From Planctomycetaceae bacterium (GTDB taxonomy: Bacteria; Planctomycetota; Planctomycetia; Pirellulales; Pirellulaceae): a stretch of DNA of 64,000 nt. The notes under the pieces were generated by a model that worked only from the letters and a program-made list of their open reading frames with translations, made no database searches and was not told where the DNA came from. Shown here piece after piece: positions 47,481 through 56,529 of this stretch. Both the position numbers and the translations under genes were made by a program. The stretch's first letter is position 1. Each line of letters starts with the position of its first letter. The DNA is taken from assembly GCA_024642205.1 (NCBI GenBank), contig JAHEBQ010000031.1, positions 1-64,000 on the forward strand. Reading direction: 5' to 3'.

Positions 47481-48509
47481 ATGAGAAAGATTGTCTTCGT
47501 CGCGTTAGTGTTCGCAATTCAAGCATCCTGCTGGGCGAATGACGGATGGGCTCAGGTTGTTGAAAAATCGAAAAACTGGATCCTCGCCAAACCGGGCCTG
47601 TTCGAACCGTTGACAGAACCTCCTTGCTCGTATTGCGTCAATCAGAATTTGAAACAGATTGTCCGGGACGATGATGTGGTGCTGGCCTGGATCAGAGGTC
47701 AGCATAACGGAGGGGCAATGCCACTGAGGCATTTCATTTCCGCACCGCGGGTCGTCAATGATACGTACGGTTTGTTTTTCTATGACGCCGACGGTGGCTA
47801 CGTTGCATCCTTCAAAAAGGACTACGGCTATCGCTTTTACGGCTGGGCCGGCGGAGTAATGGTCGTCGTGGGAAGGGACGGGACACTGTGGTCAGCGCTC
47901 ACGGGACGCGCCATGGAGGGGCCGCAAGCTGGCGCCAAGCTGGATCGTGTTCCCAGCATGTTGACCACCTGGAAACACTGGCTCATGCTTCACCCTGAAT
48001 CAACTGCTTACGATTTGTTTGATGGAAAGAAATATCCGGTGGCAGATCTTCCAGTCAATATTTCACCGGACGCGTTGTCGTCCATCGGTGACGTCGATCA
48101 ACGACTTGACAGATTTTCGATGGTGATTGGCCTTGAAGGAAAACAGGAGCAAACTGCGTTATCGCTGGAAAACCTTGGTGACCGGAATTGTCGCATGACA
48201 TCGATTGATGGAAAATCGGTCGCAGTCTTTTGGTATGGTCCAACGAAAACGGCAGTCGCGTTTGTGGCCGAAGTCAACGGACAACCACTGACCTTTTATG
48301 CGGATGGAATTTCACCCGAGACCGCTCCGTTCAAGGATCGCGAAACGGGAACCAGGTGGACGCTGGCGGGACGTGCTGTGGATGGGAAGTTGCGCGGCAG
48401 CGAACTGGAATGGGCTCCGTCGATTGCCTGCCGGTGGTATGCATGGAGCCACGAATATCCACACACAAAGCTTGATACGCACGACCCGGAATCTGGCAAT
48501 GCGAAATAA
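47481..48509 (+). CDS. Secreted DUF3179-like protein
   Basis: The ATG at 47481 opens a standard signal peptide (MRKIVFVALVFAIQASCWAND), so the protein is exported. The 342 residues contain the set of positions I associate with DUF3179: MPLRHFISAPRVVNDTYGLF, GRDGTLWSALTGRAMEGPQA and LTTWKHWLMLHPES. The function of that family is unknown. An earlier ATG at 47433 would add 16 residues before the signal. Its 3' end overlaps the next gene by 11 bases (ATGCGAAATAA), so the two are translationally coupled and probably act together. Confidence 0.8.
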   Translation: MRKIVFVALVFAIQASCWANDGWAQVVEKSKNWILAKPGLFEPLTEPPCSYCVNQNLKQIVRDDDVVLAWIRGQHNGGAMPLRHFISAPRVVNDTYGLFFYDADGGYVASFKKDYGYRFYGWAGGVMVVVGRDGTLWSALTGRAMEGPQAGAKLDRVPSMLTTWKHWLMLHPESTAYDLFDGKKYPVADLPVNISPDALSSIGDVDQRLDRFSMVIGLEGKQEQTALSLENLGDRNCRMTSIDGKSVAVFWYGPTKTAVAFVAEVNGQPLTFYADGISPETAPFKDRETGTRWTLAGRAVDGKLRGSELEWAPSIACRWYAWSHEYPHTKLDTHDPESGNAK

Positions 48510-49719
48510 AATCCGGGCCACGATCCGTATCGCCAGGGACAGGACGAAAAGCCTTCGGAGACTTTGCGCCTCAATGAGCTTTTTGGTTCTGTTATTGTGT
48601 GCAGCCTGTCAGGATCAAAATCGACAAGTGGTTTCTCCTGCAGGAGAAAGTCATTTGCCGGGTTCAACCGGGCAACCGTTGACCGGGTTCATTGTGAATG
48701 CTGACCAAGTCACCGAAAGCAATATAGCTCAATGGCGGCAATCTCATGTCACGGTCGTTTTGAATCTGACAACAGTTGACAACCGTGAGGTTGAACGACG
48801 GGCCGCGGCGTCGATACAGACAGCTGGATTGGAGTTGGACTATTTCATCGAAGTCGGTCGTTGCCCTGAACTGGCAATCGGGCATCCGGAATGGATGGCC
48901 AGCCTGCAAGGACATCCCGAATGGCAACAGCGGTTTCCGGAAGTTCCCGTTCCGACCAACCGCCAGGTCATCAAGAATTTCCCCTGGGTGCCAATTTTGT
49001 ATCAGGAGTCCTTTGCCGCTCATCTCGATCGAATCAAGAATTTGCTGGCCGACAAACCCGCTCCTCAACGTGTCTGGTTGAATGATTTGCAGGGTGCTCC
49101 CTCAGCCTGTGGATGCGGGCATCCGTTGTGTCGCTGGACGGCTGACTACGGCCCGATCAAAACGGCAACGCCACTGGGTCAACAGGCCGCAGCGGATTTC
49201 GTCAAACAAGTCCGCGCCATTACCGGTACCGCGGAAGTCATTCCGATCTTTGTCGGTGAGTGCGAAGCTGGTGACAAGGATACTGTCTGTTGCGGCGTTT
49301 CCTGTTTCGAAGGCAAATGCTGGAAAGATTTCACGAAGCAGCTTGATTTCCTGTCGCATGAAGCCGAGCAGATCGGTGTCGCCTGTTTTTACCAGCTTTT
49401 CGAACGTGATTTGGAACGCTATGGCAAGCCGGCCGGATGGGTTTCTTATACGCTAAATTCTTTTTCTGAAATGCCGAGGTTGAGAGAAGGGCAGGGGGTT
49501 GCGACCGATCGATTGATCGCGGTCCTCCAGGGCTGGAATGTCACGGAAGCCCAGATCGAATCACAGGTTCGACAGGCAAAGCACTCGCACGCGGCTGGCT
49601 GGTTGATCGCATTGGCGCCCATTGATCAGTCGTGGGAACCCGTCTTATTCGACTTGCCGCCGGAAACGGCCGACGCGCCGGTCGTTCAAACAAGCGATCC
49701 AGACCACGAATACAAATGA
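48499..49719 (+). CDS. Cys-rich lipoprotein of unknown function
   Basis: The 406-residue product begins with a basic segment and a lipoprotein signal ending LLLCAAC, with the lipid-bearing Cys near residue 37. A second possible start (MSFLVLLLCAAC) lies 25 codons later. The mature part holds two Cys clusters: SACGCGHPLCRW and, further on, CCGVSCFEGKCW, about 60 residues apart. They could bind metal or form disulfides. A repeated WMASLQGHPEWQQR-like pattern and an aromatic-rich end (AGWLIALAPIDQSW) suggest a large folded domain. It overlaps the preceding DUF3179-like gene by 11 bases. Not recognised further. Confidence 0.7.
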   Translation: MRNKIRATIRIARDRTKSLRRLCASMSFLVLLLCAACQDQNRQVVSPAGESHLPGSTGQPLTGFIVNADQVTESNIAQWRQSHVTVVLNLTTVDNREVERRAAASIQTAGLELDYFIEVGRCPELAIGHPEWMASLQGHPEWQQRFPEVPVPTNRQVIKNFPWVPILYQESFAAHLDRIKNLLADKPAPQRVWLNDLQGAPSACGCGHPLCRWTADYGPIKTATPLGQQAAADFVKQVRAITGTAEVIPIFVGECEAGDKDTVCCGVSCFEGKCWKDFTKQLDFLSHEAEQIGVACFYQLFERDLERYGKPAGWVSYTLNSFSEMPRLREGQGVATDRLIAVLQGWNVTEAQIESQVRQAKHSHAAGWLIALAPIDQSWEPVLFDLPPETADAPVVQTSDPDHEYK

Positions 49720-49878
49720 GCACTGATCTGCATTGAGCAGGAACTTCTTCGCTGTTTGCATTGCGATTTTTCTAGCCCGGATATTACATCGGTGTGAACT
49801 TGGAGTCGGCCTGCAGAGCTTTTCTGTGCGATTTATGGCTATTTCGCTTTCTGGTTGAAATCGGGTCACATCGCCTCC

Positions 49879-49923
49879 TGACCCCAAACTGGGTCATTCG
49901 CCGCTCAGATTGTTTGGGGGTCA
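49879..49923. repeat. Inverted repeat at the end of the IS1380-like transposase
   Basis: TGACCCCAAAC (49879-49889) and GTTTGGGGGTCA (49912-49923) are complementary except for one extra G, with 22 bases between. The right arm includes the transposase stop codon. It could be a terminator hairpin or part of the insertion sequence end. Confidence 0.45.
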
Positions 49924-50798
49924 ACCGGTGCCCGGGAGAAGCCTGGAAGAAGGCGTTCGGAACAACGCTTGGTGCGGATAACTGGTCGCCAAGTGGAACC
50001 AGACTCGCCGGACCGTGATACGAACTCGATCTGCGACCTTGAAGAGCTTGAGACGGATCGTATCGCATTGAGCCTTCTCAAGTTCCGCGACTTTCAGATA
50101 ATCGCTTAGCAGCGTATCGAGCAACAGGTACCCCAAGGTGGATCGCAACAACCGAAACTGGTTGACCAGAAAGTCTTGGCAACGGGTTCGATCGGCGAAC
50201 AACATCAATTGTTGCTCCCTGATGCGATTCTCCATGTCTCCGCGCATCGCATAAATTTCGTCGTAAAGTTCCTGAGGTGGGTTGGAAAAATTCGTGACCA
50301 CGAAACGGGTATTGAGGCCTTGCACGACGCGCTTCGACTTGATGATCACGCGTCGCTCTTTATCCCAAGTCTTGGCCGAATAATTGGTTTCGTCGAACAA
50401 GCGAACTTTCTCACCGGTTTTTTCAAACTCGACCTCCGCTTGCTTCATCAACGCATCTGCATGACGCTCCGGGACGTGGTTGCGACTCGCTCTCAAAACG
50501 TAGCAAACGTCGTGTTTTTCGCACCATTGCACTAACTTCCACCGGCAAAATCCACCGTCACCACGAATCGTGATCTTCACGGCAGGCCAAAACTCACGCA
50601 GATACTCCACCAATAGCGTTACGATCGCTTTGGCGTGCTTGGCACCGTCGATCTCGCTGGGACAAAGGTAAGCCACCAGCGGTTGGCTGCCGCAGAACAC
50701 ATACAGTGACAGGAAACAGTAATGTCGATCGTATCTCCATGAAAGAGCCTGCCTTCCTGTTGGCCGTGAACTGGATCGTCAGTGGCGACGATGACGTC
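49921..50798 (-). pseudogene. Decayed IS1380-family transposase
   Basis: An intact 259-codon frame (49921-50700) matches the C-terminal two thirds of IS1380-type transposases: LFCG-like start, ITIRGDGGFCRWKLVQWCEK with the second catalytic Asp, EIYAMRGDMENRIREQQLML with the catalytic Glu, and VRRVWFHLATSYPHQALF near the end. Upstream in the same strand, a second frame holds TDDPVHGQQEGRLFHG, the preceding conserved segment with the first Asp, and the reading frame shifts between them at about 50740. The homology stops near 50798 at an in-frame TGA. So the gene is truncated at its 5' end and frameshifted. No full IS ends were found. Confidence 0.88.
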
Positions 50799-50802
50799 TC
50801 AC

Positions 50803-51549
50803 ATGCCCGAATATCTTTGTCGGCCGGAAGTGTCCCAGTTGTTTGCGTGGCAAATTAGCGACCTGTCCTGGGATCAATCTTCCGCAACCGGGTCCAAATT
50901 ATGGCTGCCTGCCGGTCGAGACATCGACCAAACAAATCGTATGATCATTTCAATAGATCAGCAAGTGTTATGTGATCAACTCGGAAATCTACCTCAGACC
51001 GACCTCAGTCATACCAGTTTGTACAGCGAAATCGCCGATAGGTTATTTAGCTACCATGGGTCATTTGGAATTCGTACCGACTTTACGCTCAACGTGACGA
51101 CGCAAGCGCTGGAAATGTCGGCCAAAACAACGATCATGCTTCAATCGCCTGGGCAAGACAATCGTCCGGTCGTCTTGCGTGCCCCTCTCAACGAAAAAAA
51201 CCGGGCTAAAACTGTCACTTCGATCAAGCAACAGGTTGCCCGCGACATCATGGAACAGTTCGGCATCTTTGACGAAAAGAGCCGAAAAGTCGTTCTCGCC
51301 GGCGGAATGGGGCGCAAGAAGCTAAACGACCTGAACGAACAATCCAAAGCCGCGCTGGCTGGATTGATCTACAAAAACTGCATCAAGTTTGTCGAACTGC
51401 CTATGCAGGCAAGAATCAGTCGCAAACGCGATCTCAATCTGCGGCAAAAGTTGTGGTTTGAAGTGACCGCGATCTCACCCAACTGCCCCGGTCGGGCAAC
51501 ACATGAATCGAACGAAGAAGAACGCGATCGTTCCATCGGGAATCGGTGA
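50803..51549 (+). CDS. Hypothetical protein, possibly truncated at its 5' end
   Basis: The 248-residue product starts within five bases of where the decayed transposase homology ends, on the opposite strand. Two further in-frame start codons lie just upstream. It has a central NVTTQALEMSAKTTIMLQS strand region, LAGGMGRKKLNDLNEQSKAA and a basic end (ARISRKRDLNLRQKLW). I do not recognise the family and see no signal or membrane segment. It may have lost its own start when the insertion sequence was deleted, in which case this is a remnant. Confidence 0.5.
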   Translation: MPEYLCRPEVSQLFAWQISDLSWDQSSATGSKLWLPAGRDIDQTNRMIISIDQQVLCDQLGNLPQTDLSHTSLYSEIADRLFSYHGSFGIRTDFTLNVTTQALEMSAKTTIMLQSPGQDNRPVVLRAPLNEKNRAKTVTSIKQQVARDIMEQFGIFDEKSRKVVLAGGMGRKKLNDLNEQSKAALAGLIYKNCIKFVELPMQARISRKRDLNLRQKLWFEVTAISPNCPGRATHESNEEERDRSIGNR

Positions 51550-51805
51550 AGTCAGAATCGACGGGGCCCGGTTAAGGCTCGCCGCGTTGGCAAGAAATCC
51601 GGATTATGCTTCAGAACCAGTCGAAAATCGCGATCCAGGTCACCCCAACTCGTCGACATCCCGAATACTGATTGCCGAAACGAAACTCGACGCGTTTTCG
51701 ATGAACCTCCCGCCGCCATTGAGAAACAAGTTGTTCGGTTGGTAGTTCTCGTGCCCCAACATGGATTGCGTGCAATCGGAAAACAGATTCGCCCGATTCA
51801 GGGAA

Positions 51806-52546
51806 CTACGGTTCCTCGTCATCAGGTTCCTCGTCATCAGGTTCCTCGTCATCAGGATCGTCGTCGAATTCCTCGTCGTCGAATTCTTCGCCTCCCAACT
51901 CGCCATCTTTATCCCAAATCACCAAGCTCACGCCATCTTCCTCAGCACCATCCACGTACTCAGCCAGATCGGGTTGTTTATCGAGATGCCGGTACGAAAA
52001 TGGCCAATGCTTGACGGTTTCGTTAACGACCCATCCTTCGTTTTCGACAACGGCAATCGCAATTTCCAACGCCTTGGCAACGCGATCATCGGACCAGAAA
52101 TCAGCAGCCATCATATCGATATCTTCGGGGGACGGTTCTTCGCTCACCACCGTCTCATTGGAAACCCAAACCGTTGCATCCGCGTTAAGTCGGTCTCCGG
52201 TGGGCTTGCCAGTCGTTTCATTCAGTTTATCCTGAACGATGTCCAACTGGACAAAATACGTGGTAAACCGCGGACAGACATTGAAAACCAAAACATTTTT
52301 GTCTTCCAGCGCCTGTTCATAATACGCCAGGCTTTCCGGATCATCGGTATAGTCTGCTGCAGTTACTTCGCTGACGCTCTCGATTTCCTCGATTACCCAA
52401 GGCTCTTCCAGGATCATCGTTTTGGCCTCCTCCACCGCTTCTTCTTCGGTTTCGCGATCCATCCAGCATCCCACATAGGCCTGATCGATCCTGGCGTGCT
52501 CCGGATGGGAATGATGAGTCCGCACAGTAATGCAAACGTAGTACAT
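51806..52546 (-). CDS. Acidic hypothetical protein with C-terminal DDEEP tandem repeats
   Basis: The 246-residue soluble protein is strongly acidic. It seems to hold a duplicated unit: EEPWVIEEIESVSEVTAADY in the first half and VVENEGWVVNETVKHWPFSY in the second, each after a helix rich in Ala/Glu. The last 40 residues are almost all Asp and Glu, ending in three copies of DDEEP encoded by a perfect 15-base tandem repeat (51811-51855). The opposite strand carries a longer open frame, but its composition (rich in Ile, Phe, Arg, His) is that of a shadow. Family unknown. Confidence 0.65.
   Translation of the reverse strand: MYYVCITVRTHHSHPEHARIDQAYVGCWMDRETEEEAVEEAKTMILEEPWVIEEIESVSEVTAADYTDDPESLAYYEQALEDKNVLVFNVCPRFTTYFVQLDIVQDKLNETTGKPTGDRLNADATVWVSNETVVSEEPSPEDIDMMAADFWSDDRVAKALEIAIAVVENEGWVVNETVKHWPFSYRHLDKQPDLAEYVDGAEEDGVSLVIWDKDGELGGEEFDDEEFDDDPDDEEPDDEEPDDEEP
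51811..51855. repeat. 15-bp tandem repeat, three perfect copies
   Basis: GTTCCTCGTCATCAG repeated three times in a row inside the 3' end of the acidic protein gene. It encodes DDEEP units and keeps the reading frame; copy number is likely to vary between strains by slippage. Confidence 0.9.
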
Positions 52547-52612
52547 GATTTTCTTTCGTCCAAGGATCAGCGTGGGGAAAACGTCGTGTTCAACGAACTG
52601 GTTGACGTTGGA

Positions 52613-52906
52613 TTAGCAATCCAAATCCGTCATGGCAACGTCGTCCATTCGAGCCCGAAGCCGAATGATGGTCGTAACCCAACACGAAAGAATGACAAAC
52701 GGCATTCCCATCATAAAGAGAATACTAATCGCATAAGCGGCAGCCGTTCCGTTGTCGTGAAGTCCGTTTTTGCAGGTCGGACACGCGAGTAACAGGTTCG
52801 GGATGAACATTTGCAGGATGGCAAGCTGCAAAAAAAACACACTGGTCGCGAAAGTTCGAATGCTGCGAATTGTTGACATCGGCCGACCCGGATTTTTAGT
52901 TTTCAT
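52613..52906 (-). CDS. Small membrane protein with CPTC motif, end of the oxidase cluster
   Basis: The 97-residue product has two hydrophobic segments (FATSVFFLQLAILQMFIPNLL and ILFMMGMPFVILSCW) with CPTCKNGL between them. The CxxC lies on the external side if the first segment inserts as usual, so metal handling or thiol chemistry is possible. It starts eight bases after the DUF420 gene ends on the same strand, so it belongs to the oxidase operon. The ATG at 52906 was chosen since the longer frame overlaps DUF420. Confidence 0.7.
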   Translation of the reverse strand: MKTKNPGRPMSTIRSIRTFATSVFFLQLAILQMFIPNLLLACPTCKNGLHDNGTAAAYAISILFMMGMPFVILSCWVTTIIRLRARMDDVAMTDLDC

Positions 52907-52914
52907 GCGACACT

Positions 52915-53481
52915 TCAATGTCCATAATAAGGCCGCAGCATGAAATAGCAAATCGGGCCTGACAACGCAACATACAACCAGACCGGGAATACCCACTTGG
53001 CCATTTCCCGGTGTTTTTGAAACTGATTGGTAAATCCATAGACCCAAGTGAGCAGAATAAATGGCAAACTGACCGCGGCCAGCGAAATATGGCTGATCAA
53101 CAGGACGAGGTACACGGCCTTCAACACTCCCTCACCGCCATATTTCGTTTCGCCGGTCGTGAAGTGGTAGGCGACGTAACACAACAGAAAAAGCGCCGAA
53201 CAGACCATCGCCGCAGATATCGAATACCTGTGAAGCTTGACATTACCTCGCTTGATCATCACGAGTGCAAGCACCAGAAACAATGCGACCAGTGAATTGA
53301 GACAGGCATGAACCAATGGAAGAAAACTCAAACTGACACCGTCGGGCAATGGAATTTTTTCGGGCCTGCGCATCGCGCCGACCAGGCCCCATACGGCCAA
53401 TGTCAGGACGCAAGTTGCAATCGTCAGCTTTTTTCCGAGGACTGGATTGGGTTCCCGGAGGAGATACTGTTGTCGGGTCAT
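52915..53481 (-). CDS. DUF420 membrane protein (oxidase assembly, CtaM-like)
   Basis: The 188-residue protein has five hydrophobic helices with conserved His positions: LPLVHACLNSLVALFLVLAL, KRGNVKLHRYSISAAMVCSA, CYVAYHFTTGETKYGG and VYLVLLISHISLAAVSLPF. This is the DUF420 pattern. Members such as CtaM are needed to make haem-copper oxidases in some bacteria. Its ATG overlaps the stop of the SCO gene by four bases (ATGA), so it is translationally coupled to the copper chaperone. Confidence 0.88.
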   Translation of the reverse strand: MTRQQYLLREPNPVLGKKLTIATCVLTLAVWGLVGAMRRPEKIPLPDGVSLSFLPLVHACLNSLVALFLVLALVMIKRGNVKLHRYSISAAMVCSALFLLCYVAYHFTTGETKYGGEGVLKAVYLVLLISHISLAAVSLPFILLTWVYGFTNQFQKHREMAKWVFPVWLYVALSGPICYFMLRPYYGH

Positions 53482-54743
53482 TCTGGTTCCCCGCTGTCGC
53501 TTTCAGTTTCCGGTGAATCAATCGGCCGCGGAGGCCGCGTCTCCTTTTCCAGGTGCCCAATCAACCGCATCATTTCAATTTCCTCACCGGCTTGCTGCCA
53601 GTCGAACCTGCCCCGCACATCACCCCAGCGGTCAACGACGTACAGCAGCGACGAATGATGTTCTTCGCCGGAATCCGCCTTAAAAAACTCACTGCCAATT
53701 CGTTTGATCAACAGACGATCACCGGTCAGGAACAGCCACTTTTCCGGGTCTGCACCGAGGCCAGTCGCAAACTCGCGCAAATGTTCCGGGGTGTCGGTTG
53801 ACGGATCCGTCGTGATGCTGACAAGCCGTGGACTTTGATCGCCAAGTCGTTTTTGCCAATCACGAAGGTATTCGTTCTGGGACTTGCAAATCCCCGGGCA
53901 GGTACTGAAAAAGAAGTTGGCAATCCAGACTTCGCCCACCAGATCCCGGGAGAAGAACTTCTTCCCACTCCGTTCGGTCAGGTGGAAATCGCGAATCCAG
54001 CGGACGTTGTTCAGATCCGGCTGCTCGAACCCGGCCAACACGTTCCGTGTTTTGATGATTTCATTAAGCGGCGGCTCCGTTTCAGCGGCCACCTGTTTGG
54101 CAACTTCGACAAATCGTTTCATGTCGTACGGTTGATCCCATTTGAATCGATCCCGGTATCGTCCCCATTTATCGACCAGCAGGATGTTGTCTGAGTGCGT
54201 GTTCGGATCGACAGGAACATCGAACATGGACTCACCGATCTCAACGAGTTGATATTTCTGCCCCGTCAAGAACGCCCATCGTTCGGGCTTCGCGGCGAAC
54301 CCCTCGGCGTATTGATGCAAAACCTCCGGCGTGTCGTGTGCCGGGTCGACGGTAAGCGTCAGGAATCTGATGTCCGTTCCCCTGAGCGCCGAATTGACCC
54401 GGTCGATTTCCTTGTTCAGATCACGGCAAAACGTCGGACAACTGGCAAAGAAAAAACTGACCACGTAGGCGTGTCCGGTAAGATTCGCCGAATCAAACAA
54501 ATCGCCGTTTTGATCAATCAGTTTGAACCGATCAACGTCCGGCAGGTGCTTCCACGGCACATCGGCGAAAGCGCGTCCGTCACTGTCGACTTGAATCTTT
54601 CTGGCCTGGGCGGGATCCTGTCCTGTCGTTGCCTTCCCAGCCGCGCCGATTTCGGTCGGCTGGCTGGTCGCCTTCAAATAAAACACCAATCCGGCGGCGA
54701 GTGCGACCAGTGTCCACAGCAGAATTGGGATTTTGTAACGCAT
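53478..54743 (-). CDS. Tandem SCO1/SenC protein, two complete copper-chaperone domains
   Basis: SCO proteins deliver copper to the CuA site of oxidase subunit II. This 421-residue protein has an N-terminal membrane anchor (KIPILLWTLVALAAGLVFYL) and two thioredoxin-fold SCO domains. Domain one has CPTFC (Cys102, Cys106) and the copper His in DPNTHSDNILLVDKWG (His183). Domain two has CPGICKSQN (Cys282, Cys286) and His362/His363 in GEEHHSSLLYVVDRWG. Both share LTVDPAHDTPE or TTDPSTDTPE. A single anchored polypeptide with two active domains is uncommon. It follows subunit IV by 34 bases and overlaps DUF420. Confidence 0.93.
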   Translation of the reverse strand: MRYKIPILLWTLVALAAGLVFYLKATSQPTEIGAAGKATTGQDPAQARKIQVDSDGRAFADVPWKHLPDVDRFKLIDQNGDLFDSANLTGHAYVVSFFFASCPTFCRDLNKEIDRVNSALRGTDIRFLTLTVDPAHDTPEVLHQYAEGFAAKPERWAFLTGQKYQLVEIGESMFDVPVDPNTHSDNILLVDKWGRYRDRFKWDQPYDMKRFVEVAKQVAAETEPPLNEIIKTRNVLAGFEQPDLNNVRWIRDFHLTERSGKKFFSRDLVGEVWIANFFFSTCPGICKSQNEYLRDWQKRLGDQSPRLVSITTDPSTDTPEHLREFATGLGADPEKWLFLTGDRLLIKRIGSEFFKADSGEEHHSSLLYVVDRWGDVRGRFDWQQAGEEIEMMRLIGHLEKETRPPRPIDSPETESDSGEPE

Positions 54744-54777
54744 GATTTGAACCAGAATCGAATTCTACTTGGCCCGA

Positions 54778-55173
54778 CTACTGACTGGACGGAATTCCGT
54801 CGTCCATCACATTCGATTCGGCAATCGGCGCGTGCGATCGCCGTTCCTTCGAATACGTTTCCGTTCGGAAACCGACATCCGGGACCAGCAGCAACACCAG
54901 GAGGGCACCCATGATTAGCGCCGGGATCGTCAACAGGTACTTCCACGACCGCTCCCACCAAAGATGCATGAAAAACAGAACGACCAACAGTGCCTTGGCT
55001 ACCGAAACTGCCAGCATCGCGGCCCAGCCGACAATGCGGTTATCCATCAAATGCGAGTTGGCAATCCAGAATGACAGTGTCGTGAACGCGAACAGCATCA
55101 GGAAAACCACGATAAAAACCCCGGCATTGGTTTTAGCATGCAGCAATGGTTCGTTTTGATATTCGTCAGTCAT
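54778..55173 (-). CDS. Cytochrome c oxidase subunit IV
   Basis: A 131-residue protein with three membrane helices: AGVFIVVFLMLFAFTTLSFW, WAAMLAVSVAKALLVVLFFM and YLLTIPALIMGALLVLLL, with HLWWERSW after the second. This is the prokaryotic subunit IV outline (CyoD/CtaF-like). It starts three bases after coxC. The tail of about 25 residues is polar. Confidence 0.82.
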   Translation of the reverse strand: MTDEYQNEPLLHAKTNAGVFIVVFLMLFAFTTLSFWIANSHLMDNRIVGWAAMLAVSVAKALLVVLFFMHLWWERSWKYLLTIPALIMGALLVLLLVPDVGFRTETYSKERRSHAPIAESNVMDDGIPSSQ

Positions 55174-55176
55174 GAA

Positions 55177-56484
55177 CTAGAACAGGTAAAGCAACGGAAA
55201 CAAAAAGATCCAGACGATATCCACGAAATGCCAGTACAGCCCGACGTTCTCCAACAACCCGGCGCAGGCAGCGTCAAGTCGAAGCGTCATCAATATCATA
55301 AACGCGACAAGGCCACCGAACACGTGAATTGCGTGAAACCCCGTCAATAGAAAATAGGTATTGGCCCAGGTGTTTCCGCTGGGAATTACCATTGGAAGAC
55401 GCAAGTGAAAATGTTCGTTAATGCCGTCTTCCACCAAGGTAAATTCATCCATCGCATCAACCCTGGCCTGCAACGGCACGATCAAATCGTTCAAGCGGCT
55501 GGATTCAGCCGCGGCATCCGCGGCCGATTTGATTTTTGCCTCTAACCCTGCCTGATCTGACGCGTCCGCATCCTCGGCGGACGAATCTGTTTTGCTGCTG
55601 GTTCGCTGCTCAATCTCGCCTTGAAGGCCGGCGACTCGCTGGTCGACCCTTTGTTGTTCCGCCTGCAATTCGGCCAGTTCACTCTTGACTTCAACCATTT
55701 CATTGGCAAGGTAGGTCTCAATTCGCTCGTCCTTGTCCATCGTAGCGATTTGGTAAGCGAGACTTTTGAGAGCCAGCTCCACCATCATCGGATTTCCAGA
55801 TTGGCCGACTTTTTTCTGCGTCCATTGAATCAAACCGGATCGGATCAGAGTCAATCGCTCCAAGGCGTTGTCACTGTGGCTGTCCCTGGCAGGACTCTGT
55901 TCGCCAGCTGCGATCTTGCCTGTTTCACTGGCGGTGGCCGTCCTGCCTTTCTCCAGTGCCAGGATCTGGGCATCCACGCTCGCTTTCAACCCGGCCAGGT
56001 AATCCAGATCGGCTCGATCGTAAAGCAGGCTCCGCGGACCCTGCGGGTAGACGCCGTGTTCAAATTTCGAGTTGTACTCGTAGGCTTTGATTCCGAGAAA
56101 CATGCCACCCAATGCAAACGTCCCGAACAGGAACCATTTGGCCTTGCTGGCAAGACCCTGTTTCGCAAATTCCATAGCAAACACGATTGTGACACTCGAG
56201 CAGATCAGCACAAACGTATTCAAAGCGCCCAGCCATTCGATCACTCCAACCTGCTGGGGCGTTGGCCACGAACCTTGTGGTGCACCAAACCGAAGCACAA
56301 TGTAAGTACCGATCAAAGCGGTAAAAAACATGATTTCCGTTGACAAGAAAAGCCAGACGGCGAGCTTGCCCTTGGGAACCGGGACGGCAGGCTGATACTT
56401 CAGCTGAAAATGACCGTGCACACCATGAACCGCACCCTCGCGGGCGGACTGAGCATCATTCGATTGGCTGACCGGTTGGTTCAT
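55177..56484 (-). CDS. coxC: Cytochrome c oxidase subunit III with about 200-residue insertion
   Basis: Subunit III is a seven- or five-helix protein that stabilises the oxidase. The ends are typical: [20 protein letters not shown] (about 38-57), then [18 protein letters not shown], and at the C-terminus [20 protein letters not shown] and [21 protein letters not shown]. Between residues about 150 and 358, however, there is an extra hydrophilic domain. It includes a likely coiled coil ([20 protein letters not shown]) and an Ala-rich second helix ([20 protein letters not shown]). Normal coxC is 200-270 residues; this is 435. The insertion follows the third helix. It is translated three bases before subunit IV. 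Confidence 0.92.
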   Translation of the reverse strand: MNQPVSQSNDAQSAREGAVHGVHGHFQLKYQPAVPVPKGKLAVWLFLSTEIMFFTALIGTYIVLRFGAPQGSWPTPQQVGVIEWLGALNTFVLICSSVTIVFAMEFAKQGLASKAKWFLFGTFALGGMFLGIKAYEYNSKFEHGVYPQGPRSLLYDRADLDYLAGLKASVDAQILALEKGRTATASETGKIAAGEQSPARDSHSDNALERLTLIRSGLIQWTQKKVGQSGNPMMVELALKSLAYQIATMDKDERIETYLANEMVEVKSELAELQAEQQRVDQRVAGLQGEIEQRTSSKTDSSAEDADASDQAGLEAKIKSAADAAAESSRLNDLIVPLQARVDAMDEFTLVEDGINEHFHLRLPMVIPSGNTWANTYFLLTGFHAIHVFGGLVAFMILMTLRLDAACAGLLENVGLYWHFVDIVWIFLFPLLYLF

Positions 56485-56529
56485 GGATTCATCAGATCAA
56501 TAAGACGGAGCTCGCAAATCGCTGAACTG

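Noticed and set aside
51503..51745. 80-codon plus-strand frame overlapping the end of the 50803 gene
   Set aside because: No motif, no operon logic; overlap of 47 bases and weak start signals.
51761..52792. 343-codon open frame on the plus strand
   Set aside because: It lies opposite the acidic protein gene and the CPTC gene, and its composition (Ile, Phe, Arg, His rich, with repeated FLVIR) is the mirror of the acidic repeats.
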